Of a stretch of DNA of 42,316 nt, positions 28,414 through 36,286 are shown piece after piece. The stretch is taken from the NCBI GenBank assembly GCA_030426845.1, contig JAUHXR010000038.1, positions 1 to 42,316 of the forward strand, written 5' to 3'. Numbering within the stretch: position 1 is the first letter of the stretch; each line of letters opens with the position of its first letter. The DNA is from Polyangia bacterium. Its GTDB lineage: Bacteria > Myxococcota_A > Polyangia > Polyangiales > Sandaracinaceae. A program made the translations under genes and the position numbers. The notes below the pieces were generated by a model. The model was not told the origin of the DNA. It searched no databases and saw nothing but the letters and a program-made list of their open reading frames with translations.

Positions 28414-30030
28414 ATGGGAAGCATGGGTTCGGGGCGCGCCGTGGGCGCAGCGGGGTCGGAGTCGGGGTCGGAGTCGCGGACGCAGCGCGGGACGTCGCGG
28501 GCCGGGCGCGCGACGCGCTCGGCGTGGATCGGGTTGGCCTCGCTCGGGGTGGCGTCGCTGGGCCTCGCGGTCGGCTGCGACGACGGCGACGTGGAGGTCG
28601 ACGGCGGCGGCAGGGACGCGGGCCCGGTCGTGACCGACGCTGGGCCCCCCGGAGCCGTCCCCTCGGACTACGTGTTCGACAGTCGCTTCAGCCCGGGCAC
28701 CAGCAGCGTGAACCACGGCGGCCAGGCCGCGCGGCACGTGCTCCTCGAGGACATGGAGGGGTACGTCGAGGGGCTCACCCTCGCGATCGACAGCGGCGAC
28801 CCGCCCTTCGCCGACGGCGTGGAGGCGGGTGAGGTGACCGCGGGCCTCGAGTACTTCTTCAGCGTCCCGGGCGCCGACCGCGTTGACGATCCCATCCGGT
28901 TCACCACCGATCCGCCCCTCGCGCAGGCGACCTACGGTGACGTCTCGGGGAGCGCGTTCCTGCTCGAGAAGCTCGCGGGCAACGACACGTCCACGGACTT
29001 CCGCGACTGGTCGACCGACTTCGTGGGCTGGAACGACGCGAGCGTGTTCGCCGCGGGCGCCGACGTGAGCAACCCGACCGGCCTGGTGCGCGCGATGTTC
29101 GCGACGCTCGACGCGGCCGGGGTCGCGCGCGGCGCGGGCAGCCCCGCGATGAGCCCGGTCGCGAGCCCCGAGGCGCTGCCGGTCCACGTCACGCCCGAGG
29201 GCATCGACCTCGCCGAGCTGCTGAAGAAGTTCCTCCTCGGCGCGCTCGCCTTCCACCAGGCGGCCGACGACTACACGGACGACGACGTCGCCGACAAGGG
29301 CCTGCGCGCCGACAACACCGCGGCGGACGGCGACGCCCCCTACACGAGCCTCGAGCACGCCTGGGACGAGGCGTACGGCTACTTCGGCGCGGCCGCGTCG
29401 TACAACCGTCAGACCGCGGCCGAGCTCGCCGCGGGCCCGCCGTACGTCGATCGCGACATGGACGGCGCGATCGATCTGACCTCGGAGATGAACTTCGGGG
29501 TGAGCGTCTACGCGGCGCAGCGCGACAACGGCGCGATGGTCGCGACGGACTTCATGGGCACCGCGGGCGACGCGTTCCGCCGCGGCCGGCACATCATCTC
29601 CACCGCCGGCGGCGCGCTCGACACGGACCAGCAGGCCGCGCTCGTCGTGGAGCGCGACCGCGCGATCGGCGCGTGGGAGGCGGCGATGGCGGCGACGGTG
29701 ATCCACTACCTCAACGACACCCTTCAGGTGATGGCCGACTTCGAGACGCCGGCCTACGACCACGCGCGTTTCCTCGACCACGCCAAGGCGTGGTCGGAGA
29801 TGAAGGGCTTCGCGCTCGCGTTCCAGTTCAACCCGCGCTCGCCGCTGAGCCAGGCCGACTTCGCGATGCTCCACACCCTCCTCGGCGACCGCCCGGTGCT
29901 CGAGGCCGACGGGGCGACCGCCGCGGCCGACTACCGGGTCGCGCTGCGCGACGCCCGCGCGCTGCTCGCGGCTCGGTACGGGTTCGACGCGGCCAACCTC
30001 GGCGACGACGACGGCAACGGGGGGTGGTGA
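28414..30030 (+). CDS. DUF4856-domain lipoprotein of an iron-type operon
   Basis: 538 residues from ATG 28414, preceded by GGGAGA at 28401-28406; an ATG at 28396 in the same frame lies inside the operator and is less likely. A lipoprotein signal is visible after a long N-terminal tail (WIGLASLGVASLGLAVGCDDGD). An Asp/Gly linker follows, then a large helical domain of DUF4856 type: SVNHGGQAARHVLLEDMEGYVEGL, ELLKKFLLGALAFHQAADDY, SLEHAWDEAYGYFGAA and WSEMKGFALAFQFNPRSPL. From memory, DUF4856 genes often stand beside imelysin and TonB-receptor genes; I cannot verify this here. A surface or periplasmic iron-handling role is inferred from the operator and neighbours. Confidence 0.82.
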   Translation: MGSMGSGRAVGAAGSESGSESRTQRGTSRAGRATRSAWIGLASLGVASLGLAVGCDDGDVEVDGGGRDAGPVVTDAGPPGAVPSDYVFDSRFSPGTSSVNHGGQAARHVLLEDMEGYVEGLTLAIDSGDPPFADGVEAGEVTAGLEYFFSVPGADRVDDPIRFTTDPPLAQATYGDVSGSAFLLEKLAGNDTSTDFRDWSTDFVGWNDASVFAAGADVSNPTGLVRAMFATLDAAGVARGAGSPAMSPVASPEALPVHVTPEGIDLAELLKKFLLGALAFHQAADDYTDDDVADKGLRADNTAADGDAPYTSLEHAWDEAYGYFGAAASYNRQTAAELAAGPPYVDRDMDGAIDLTSEMNFGVSVYAAQRDNGAMVATDFMGTAGDAFRRGRHIISTAGGALDTDQQAALVVERDRAIGAWEAAMAATVIHYLNDTLQVMADFETPAYDHARFLDHAKAWSEMKGFALAFQFNPRSPLSQADFAMLHTLLGDRPVLEADGATAAADYRVALRDARALLAARYGFDAANLGDDDGNGGW

Positions 30031-30128
30031 GGTGACGGCACCGCGCGGGGCCTCGACGATGGGCCGAGGGCCGCGCCGCGCGGCCGTCTCACCCGTGGTT
30101 TCCGGTGGTTTCGAGTCGGCGGGCGCTC

Positions 30129-30134
30129 TAGGCT
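30129..30134 (+). promoter_or_regulatory. -10-like TAGGCT before the imelysin-like gene
   Basis: TAGGCT is followed by 8 bases and GTG 30143. It overlaps a perfect palindrome GGCTCGAGCC (30131-30140). It would be an internal promoter in the operon. Confidence 0.4.
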
Positions 30135-30142
30135 CGAGCCTC

Positions 30143-31345
30143 GTGCTTGCCCGATCTCTCGCGCCTGCGATCGCGCTCCTCCTGCTCGTGAGCTGCGACG
30201 GCGGGGACCCCGCGGACGCGGGGCCGCCCGACGGCCGCGCCGACTTCACACGGATGGTGCTCGCGAGCATCGGCGCCAACGTGATCGTCCCCTCGCAGGA
30301 CGACTTCGTCACCGCGGCGGCCGCGCTCGAGGTGGCGACCGCCGCGTTCGCCGCCGACCCGACCGACGCGAACCGCGCGGCGGCCCAGGAGGCGTGGCGC
30401 GCCGCGATCGACGCGTGGGAGCTCGTCGAGGTGATGCAGATCGGGCCCGCGGGCATGGGCGGGATCACGACCGGCATCGTCGGCGGCATGGACGTCCGCG
30501 ACGAGATCTTCACCTACGAGCAGACGAGCGCGTGCCGGATCGACCAGGAGACGGTGGAGGCCGCCCACGGCGATCCGGAGCTGCTCGCGGCCGAGCTCGT
30601 GAACGTGCGCGGGCTCGACGCGCTCGAGTACCTGCTGTTCGTCGACACGGACGAGAACGCCTGCAGCGCGCTCACCCCGATCAACGCCGAGGGGACCTGG
30701 GCCGCGCTCGGGACCGACGGCGTGCGGGCGGCGCGCGCGACCTACGCCGCCTCGGCCGCGACCCTCGTCTCCCGCGAGGCGGTGCGGCTCCAGGCCGCGT
30801 GGGCGCCGACCGGCGGGGCCCACCTCACCACGCTCTCGGAGGCCGGCCTCGACGGCAACGCCTACGTGGCCGCCCAGACCGCGCTCAACGAGCTCGCCGG
30901 CGCGATGCTCTACCTCGACGGCGACACGCGCGACATGAAGCTCGCCGAGCCCGCGGGGATCGCTGGCTGCCTCGAGGCGACGTGCCCCTCGGCGCTCGAG
31001 CTGCCCCACGCGGCGCACGGGGGCGCGGCGATCGCGATCAACATGCGCGCCTTCGCGTACGTCTACTACGGCTCGCGCACCGGGGCGGACACCCTCGGGT
31101 GGGACGATCTGCTCGTCGAGACGGGCAACGCGGCGCTGGAGGTCGAGCTCTCGGCCGCGGTCGAGGCCGCGGTCGCGGCCTGCGACGCGCTCGGGCCCTC
31201 GCTCCAGGACGCGATCGCCACCGACATGCCGGCGGTGATGGCGGCCTACGACGCGATCAGCGAGGTGCTGCGGCTGTTCAAGGGCGACGTCTTCACCGCG
31301 CTCGACGTCCAGCCGAGCGGCCCCAACGACGGCGACAACGACTGA
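30143..31345 (+). CDS. Imelysin-like (M75/IrpA-type) lipoprotein
   Basis: 400 residues from GTG 30143, giving the compact lipoprotein signal MLARSLAPAIALLLLVSC (Cys 18); GTG 30032 would add 37 residues in front and is less likely. Helical imelysin-like protein: AAQEAWRAAIDAWELVEVMQIGP, RGLDALEYLLFVDTDENAC, RLQAAWAPTGG, AFAYVYYGS. The family signature GxHxxE appears as GLDALE, with His replaced by Asp and Glu kept, as in the imelysin-like branch that is not a peptidase. Imelysins are exported proteins tied to iron uptake in several bacteria (for example IrpA). It sits between the DUF4856 gene and the HTTM gene in the same direction, consistent with one operon, perhaps with an added internal promoter. 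Confidence 0.87.
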   Translation: MLARSLAPAIALLLLVSCDGGDPADAGPPDGRADFTRMVLASIGANVIVPSQDDFVTAAAALEVATAAFAADPTDANRAAAQEAWRAAIDAWELVEVMQIGPAGMGGITTGIVGGMDVRDEIFTYEQTSACRIDQETVEAAHGDPELLAAELVNVRGLDALEYLLFVDTDENACSALTPINAEGTWAALGTDGVRAARATYAASAATLVSREAVRLQAAWAPTGGAHLTTLSEAGLDGNAYVAAQTALNELAGAMLYLDGDTRDMKLAEPAGIAGCLEATCPSALELPHAAHGGAAIAINMRAFAYVYYGSRTGADTLGWDDLLVETGNAALEVELSAAVEAAVAACDALGPSLQDAIATDMPAVMAAYDAISEVLRLFKGDVFTALDVQPSGPNDGDND

Positions 31346-31351
31346 GGCGGC

Positions 31352-32719
31352 GTGATCGAGCGTCTCCGCGCGCGGGCCCATCGGCCCACGGACGTCGCGT
31401 CCCTCGCGGCGCTCCGCGTCCTGTTCGGCCTGCTGATGGTCGGCGCGCTCGCGCGCTACTTCGTCAACGGCTGGGTCGACGCGTTCTACGTGCAGCCGAC
31501 GTTCACGTTCCAGTACTGGGGCTTCGGCTGGGTGCGCCCGCTGCCCGAGCCGTTCATGAGCGGGCTCTTCATCGCGCTGATCCTCGCGGCGGCGTTGATC
31601 GCGCTCGGGCTGTTCTACCGGGTGGCGGCGCCCGTGTTCTTCCTCGGCTTCACCTACGTCACGCTCCTCGACGTCACCCGCTACCTCAACCACTACTACC
31701 TCGTCGTCCTCCTCGCGGCGCTCTTCGCGGTCCTCCCGCTCCACGCGGCGTGGTCGCTCGACGCGCGCCGCGACCCGGCGCTCGCCGCGCGCACGGTGCC
31801 GGCGTGGATGCTCTGGGTGGTGCGCTTCCAGGTCGGGGTGGTCTACGTCTTCGCGGGGCTCGCGAAGGTCGGGCCCGACTGGCTGCTCCACGCGCAGCCG
31901 CTGACCATCTGGCTCGGCGCGCGCACCGAGCTGCCGGTGCTCGGGCCGCTCTTCGAGCTGCCGTGGATGCCGCTCGCGATGAGCTGGGCGGGGTGCCTCT
32001 ACGACCTGACGATCGTCGGGTGGCTGTCGTGGCGGCGGACGCGCCCGTATGCGTTCGCGGTGCTCTGCGCGTTCCACCTCACGACGCACCTGCTCTTCTA
32101 CATCGGGATCTTCCCGCTCGTGATGACGGTGGCCGCGACGGTGTTCTTCGAGCCGGACTGGCCGCGCCGGCTCGCGCGCCGCCTCGGCCGCGTGCTCCCC
32201 GACGCGGGGGGCGACCTCGCGGCGCGGTGGCGGGTGCCCGCGTGGGGCGCCGCGCTGCTCGCGGCCTACGTCGGAGCGCAGCTGCTCGTGCCGCTGCGCG
32301 TCTACCTCTACGCGGGGGACCACCTGTGGCACGAGCAAGGAATGCGTTGGGGTTGGCGGGTGATGCTTCACGAGAAGAACGGCACGGTTCGTTACCGGGT
32401 GCGCTTCGACGGACGCGAGCGTGAGCTCCACGTCGCGCCGCGCGACTACCTCACGGTCGATCAGGCGCAGGAGTTCTCCGCGCAGCCCGACCTCATCCTC
32501 CAGCTCGCCCACCACATCCGCGACGACTACGAGGCGCGCGGGCGGACCGGCGTCGAGGTGCGGGTCGACGCCTGGGCGGCGCTCAACGGGAGGCCGTCGG
32601 CGCGGCTCATCGATCCGGACGTGGACCTCGCCCGGGTGGAGGACGGCCTCGCGCCGGCCGCCTGGATCCTCCCCGCGCCGCCGCACACGCCGCGGCAGCA
32701 GCTCGCGGAGGCGCGGTGA
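31352..32719 (+). CDS. HTTM-domain protein, vitamin K-dependent gamma-carboxylase-like
   Basis: 455 residues from GTG 31352, 6 bases after the imelysin-like stop. An HTTM membrane domain occupies about residues 15-270 with several helices: SLAALRVLFGLLMVGALARYF, YLNHYYLVVLLAALFAVLPLHAAWS (H114, which I align with His160 of human GGCX), and VVRFQVGVVYVFAGLAKVGPDWL (K172, aligning with the catalytic-base Lys218). A soluble beta-rich tail follows (GMRWGWRVMLHEKNGTVRYRV), also typical. Human GGCX carboxylates Glu to gamma-carboxyglutamate using reduced vitamin K; bacterial relatives are largely uncharacterised. Its stop overlaps the TonB receptor start (GTGA). Catalytic residues appear kept, so an active enzyme is plausible, acting on a partner in the operon or on a small molecule. 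Confidence 0.85.
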   Translation: MIERLRARAHRPTDVASLAALRVLFGLLMVGALARYFVNGWVDAFYVQPTFTFQYWGFGWVRPLPEPFMSGLFIALILAAALIALGLFYRVAAPVFFLGFTYVTLLDVTRYLNHYYLVVLLAALFAVLPLHAAWSLDARRDPALAARTVPAWMLWVVRFQVGVVYVFAGLAKVGPDWLLHAQPLTIWLGARTELPVLGPLFELPWMPLAMSWAGCLYDLTIVGWLSWRRTRPYAFAVLCAFHLTTHLLFYIGIFPLVMTVAATVFFEPDWPRRLARRLGRVLPDAGGDLAARWRVPAWGAALLAAYVGAQLLVPLRVYLYAGDHLWHEQGMRWGWRVMLHEKNGTVRYRVRFDGRERELHVAPRDYLTVDQAQEFSAQPDLILQLAHHIRDDYEARGRTGVEVRVDAWAALNGRPSARLIDPDVDLARVEDGLAPAAWILPAPPHTPRQQLAEAR

Positions 32720-35298
32720 CCCGCGTGGGTATGGGTTGGCTCGGTGTCGCCGCCTTCGTGGTGGGCCTCGCCTCGGTCGCCTCGACCGCGGCCGCTCAGG
32801 CCGACGCGGGCGTGCCGGACGCGGGCGTGCCGGCCAGCGGGCCGGACGGAGGACCGCCGGACGCCGGACCGCCGGACCGATCGCCGGACGCCGGACCGCC
32901 GGACCGATCGCCGGACGCCGGACCGCCGGGGGACCTGGCCGACGGGGACGGCGCGGGCGAGGACGCCGGTGAGGACGAGGGCGGCGAACACGGCGACGAG
33001 GAGGTCGGGGACTCGCTGTTCGACCTGTCGGACGAGGACGTGCTCGGTGGCGGCGCGGACGACGGTCCGCCCGAGCACTTCGAGGACACGCCGAGCCTCG
33101 GCGAGATCGTCGACGACGAGCGCGACCTCGAGGTCACCGGCGTCGTGGTCACCGCGCGCGCGATCGACGAGGAGCGCGCGCCGGACACCGGCGGCGCGGT
33201 GCAGCGGCTCGACGAGGAGCTGCTCGAGCGCTTCAACTACGACAACCCCGACGCGGTGCTCCAGCAGGTCCCGGGCGCCTATGTGCGACAGGAGGACGGC
33301 TACGGCCTGCGGCCCAACATCGGGCTCCGGGGCGTCTCGAGCGAGCGCTCGAGCCGGATCACCCTGATGGAGGACGGCATCCTCTTCGGGCCCGCGCCCT
33401 ACGCGGCGCCGGCGGCCTACTACTTCCCCGTGATGACCCGGATGACCGGCGTCGACGTGTACATGGGCGCCGCCACCGTGCCTTACGGCCCGAACACGGT
33501 CGGCGGCGCGATCGACCTGCGCAACCGCGACATCCCGCGCGACGCGGACGGCGCGCTCGACCTCGCGCTCGGCGCGAACTTCTTCGGGCGGGCGCACGGC
33601 TGGGTCGGCGCCTCGAACGACTGGGGCGGCTTCGCCCTCGAGGGCGTCTACCTCCACAGCGACGGCTTCAAGCACATCCGGCTCGCGCCCGACGCCGACA
33701 CCGGCTTCGATCGCGGCGAGATCGTCCTGCGTGGAGAGCTGCACGGTTCCTTGCCAGGCGACGCGTACCAGCGGCTCGAGCTGCGCCTCGGCTTCGCGGG
33801 CGAGTCGAGCCGCGAGACCTACCTCGGCCTCACGGACGCGGACTTCGCCGAGGACCCGTACCAGCGCTACCCCGCGAGCCAGCTCGGGCACATGAGCTGG
33901 TGGCGCACCCAGCTCCAGCTCCGCCACACCCTCGAGGTCGGCGAGGGCTTCGTGCTCCGCAGCGCCGCCTACCGGCACGACCTCGACCGCTCGTGGCTCA
34001 AGGTGAACGCCATGGGCAGCCTGCCGCTCCCCGGCGTGCCGCAGTCGCGGGTGGATCTGTTCGACGTGCTCAACGAGGCGGATCGCGGCGTCAACGCGCT
34101 GTACGCGAGCGTGCTGCGCGGGGTCGAGGACGGCGGGCTCGATCCGACGGCCGAGGACTACGTCCTGATCGGGACGAACGCGCGCTACTTCGGCGCGACC
34201 GGCGTGCAGTCGGTGGGCACCGGGCGCTTCGAGACGGGCCCGCTCTCGCACGTCATCCAGGTCGGCGCGCGGCTCCACCACGACGCGGTGGATCGCAACC
34301 ACACCGAGGACGCCTACAGCACGATCGGCGGCGAGCTCGTGCGGGCGACCGACGAGAGCTACACGACGCGCCTCACCCACGCCGAGTCGCTCGCGTTGAG
34401 CCTCCACGCGGCGTACACGCTCACGCTCTTCGACCGGGTCACCCTGACGCCCGGCGTCCGCGCGGAGCTGATCTGGACGCGCTTCGAGGATCTTCAGAGC
34501 GGCGATCGGCAGCCGCAGCAGTTCCGCGCCGCGGTGCTCCCGGGGGCGAGCGCCGAGTGGCGGATCATCGACGAGCTCGCGGTCTTCGCCGGGGTGATGC
34601 GCGGCTTCGCGCCGGTGGCGCCGGGGCAGGCCCCGTCGGTCCAGGCCGAGGACTCGATCAGCTACGAGGCGGGGGCGCGCTTCACCCACGCGCCGTCCCG
34701 GACGAGCGCGCTCCTGACGGGCTTCGTCAACGACTACTCGAACTACCTGCAGCAGTGCTCGTTCTCGTCGGGCTGCGCCAACGACGACATCGACGATCAG
34801 GCCAACGGCGGGCGGCCCCTCGTCGCCGGCTTCGACGTCCGGGTCGGCGTCGAGCCCCGGGTGGGCAGCCTGCGCTTTCCGCTCCGCGCCTCCTACACCT
34901 TCACCTTCAGCGAGTTCCGCGAGGACGTCCTCGACTCGCCGAGCCCGCTCTTCGCGGGCGCGACGGAGGGGGACGCGCTGCCCTACCTGCCGCAGCACCA
35001 GGTGGCCGCTCAGGTGGGCCTGGAGCACGACGACGTCGGGGTGAACGTCGGGGCGACCTACGTCACCGAGATGCTCGAGCAGGCCGGCCGCTTCGGCGAG
35101 GACGGGGTGGTGCACACCGACGCGCAGTTCCTCCTGGACGCGACCGTGTACCTCCAGGTCTTCGACAACCTCCGGCTCTACGTGCGCGGCGAGAACCTCA
35201 CGTTGACGCAGGTGGTGGCGGCGCGCCGGCCCTTCGGCGCGCGCCCGAACCGGCCCTTCCAGATCCAGGGCGGCCTGCGGATCACCGCCGACCGCTGA
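32716..35298 (+). CDS. FecA-like TonB-dependent outer-membrane receptor
   Basis: 860 residues from GTG 32716, overlapping the HTTM stop. Signal peptide (WLGVAAFVVGLASVASTAAAQA), then an unusual N-terminal extension of about 110 residues. It begins with DAGPPD repeats and becomes strongly acidic (GEDAGEDEGGEHGDEEVGD). A plug domain follows (VTGVVVTARAIDEE, then VLQQVPGAYVRQEDGYG, RPNIGLRGVSSERSSRITLMEDGI, PYAAPAAYYFP, YGPNTVGGAIDL), with the text of the ferric-dicitrate FecA branch. The beta barrel extends to GENLTLTQVVAARRPFGARPNRPFQIQG at the C-terminus. It imports a ferric chelate or other ligand using TonB energy. The substrate is inferred from FecA likeness and the Fur-type operator. A terminator hairpin overlaps its stop. 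Confidence 0.93.
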   Translation: MTRVGMGWLGVAAFVVGLASVASTAAAQADAGVPDAGVPASGPDGGPPDAGPPDRSPDAGPPDRSPDAGPPGDLADGDGAGEDAGEDEGGEHGDEEVGDSLFDLSDEDVLGGGADDGPPEHFEDTPSLGEIVDDERDLEVTGVVVTARAIDEERAPDTGGAVQRLDEELLERFNYDNPDAVLQQVPGAYVRQEDGYGLRPNIGLRGVSSERSSRITLMEDGILFGPAPYAAPAAYYFPVMTRMTGVDVYMGAATVPYGPNTVGGAIDLRNRDIPRDADGALDLALGANFFGRAHGWVGASNDWGGFALEGVYLHSDGFKHIRLAPDADTGFDRGEIVLRGELHGSLPGDAYQRLELRLGFAGESSRETYLGLTDADFAEDPYQRYPASQLGHMSWWRTQLQLRHTLEVGEGFVLRSAAYRHDLDRSWLKVNAMGSLPLPGVPQSRVDLFDVLNEADRGVNALYASVLRGVEDGGLDPTAEDYVLIGTNARYFGATGVQSVGTGRFETGPLSHVIQVGARLHHDAVDRNHTEDAYSTIGGELVRATDESYTTRLTHAESLALSLHAAYTLTLFDRVTLTPGVRAELIWTRFEDLQSGDRQPQQFRAAVLPGASAEWRIIDELAVFAGVMRGFAPVAPGQAPSVQAEDSISYEAGARFTHAPSRTSALLTGFVNDYSNYLQQCSFSSGCANDDIDDQANGGRPLVAGFDVRVGVEPRVGSLRFPLRASYTFTFSEFREDVLDSPSPLFAGATEGDALPYLPQHQVAAQVGLEHDDVGVNVGATYVTEMLEQAGRFGEDGVVHTDAQFLLDATVYLQVFDNLRLYVRGENLTLTQVVAARRPFGARPNRPFQIQGGLRITADR
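32860..32928 (+). repeat. 27-base tandem repeat encoding DAGPPDRSP
   Basis: Two full copies and a partial third encode DAGPPDRSP-DAGPPDRSP-DAGPP at the start of the receptor extension. Confidence 0.9.
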
Positions 35299-35318
35299 GC
35301 CTCAGTGCTTCGGCTCAG
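35295..35318. terminator. Hairpin between convergent genes
   Basis: CTGAGCC (35295-35301) and GGCTCAG (35312-35318) form a 7-bp stem with a 10-base loop, overlapping the TonB receptor stop and lying 2 bases from the stop of the convergent membrane gene. It could serve both strands. Confidence 0.55.
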
Positions 35319-35320
35319 AG

Positions 35321-36199
35321 TCATCCCATCAGCCGGAGCGCGGCCACGCCGCCGAGGGCCAGCGTGACGAGCGCCGCGTGGGCGATCGCGCCGGCCGGGC
35401 TGGGCGCGCCGCTCGCCGGCGGGCGCTTGAACACGAGCGCGGCGAGGACCGGCAGCGCGGCGCCGAGCGCGACCGTCGCGCCGGCCCCCCAGAGGATGGC
35501 CATCGCGACCACCCACATGGCGCCGTAGCCGACCTGGTCGGCCCAGCTGAAGGCGAGCGCGATCGTCGCCGCGACGCTGAGGAGCGAGCCGAGGTACGCG
35601 AGCAGGCCCCAGGTGCGGGTGCGGCTGAGGCCGACGACCCCGAGCACGAGCAGCACCGGGGAAGCAAACATCGTGATCCGCGCGAACAGCGTGGCCGGCG
35701 TGGTCCACATCATCGGGTTCAGCACCTCGTGGCTCACCATCTCGGTCACGACCGCGGTGACCGTGAAGACGTGGGCGACCGACAGGCCGACCACCATCAT
35801 GGTGAGGAGGCTGCGGCGCATCGCGACCGGCGCGAAGCCGCCACGCTCGGAGGTGAGGCCGCGGCTCCCGAGCGCGAGGAGCGCGACCCCCGAGCCGACG
35901 GTCATCGCGAGCCAGGCCCACTTCTCCGTGGGGGCTTCGTGGAGCACCTCGCTCGTGTTCAGGCCCCCGAACGCGAGGGTCCCCCAGAGGATCGCGCGCA
36001 CGAAGACGTGGAAGTCCGGTCGGTCGATGACCATGACCAGGCCGGCCAGGATCACAAGCGCGCCCTCGATGTAGCCCAAGGTCGTGTTGAACTGGAGGGT
36101 CGCGGCCGCGACCGCTCCCACCGCGATCAGGCTGACGAGGTAGCGCGCCCACTCGGAGCGGCTGCGGAAGGCCCACGGGCCAGTGCGGGGAGTGTCCAT
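35321..36199 (-). CDS. Polytopic membrane protein of unknown function
   Basis: 292 residues with seven or eight hydrophobic segments (for example YLVSLIAVGAVAAATL, YIEGALVILAGLVMVI, WLAMTVGSGVALLALGS, WVVAMAILWGAGATVALGAALPVLAALVF). No transport or enzyme motif was recognised. The loops carry few charges; a short Pro/Ser/Gly stretch precedes the last helix. It starts at ATG 36199 with TAGGCT ending 5 bases upstream and no ribosome binding site. It converges with the TonB receptor. No function can be offered. Confidence 0.8.
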   Translation of the reverse strand: MDTPRTGPWAFRSRSEWARYLVSLIAVGAVAAATLQFNTTLGYIEGALVILAGLVMVIDRPDFHVFVRAILWGTLAFGGLNTSEVLHEAPTEKWAWLAMTVGSGVALLALGSRGLTSERGGFAPVAMRRSLLTMMVVGLSVAHVFTVTAVVTEMVSHEVLNPMMWTTPATLFARITMFASPVLLVLGVVGLSRTRTWGLLAYLGSLLSVAATIALAFSWADQVGYGAMWVVAMAILWGAGATVALGAALPVLAALVFKRPPASGAPSPAGAIAHAALVTLALGGVAALRLMG

Positions 36200-36204
36200 G
36201 CCGC

Positions 36205-36210
36205 AGCCTA
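36205..36210 (-). promoter_or_regulatory. -10-like TAGGCT of the membrane-protein gene
   Basis: On the minus strand TAGGCT is followed by 5 bases and ATG 36199. Confidence 0.42.
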
Positions 36211-36286
36211 CTGCCCGCGCGAGCGCGGTATTCCTCGGGCCGCCTCGGCCGCGGGGTTCTTTGCAGGCCCTTTACAGCGGGCCCGG

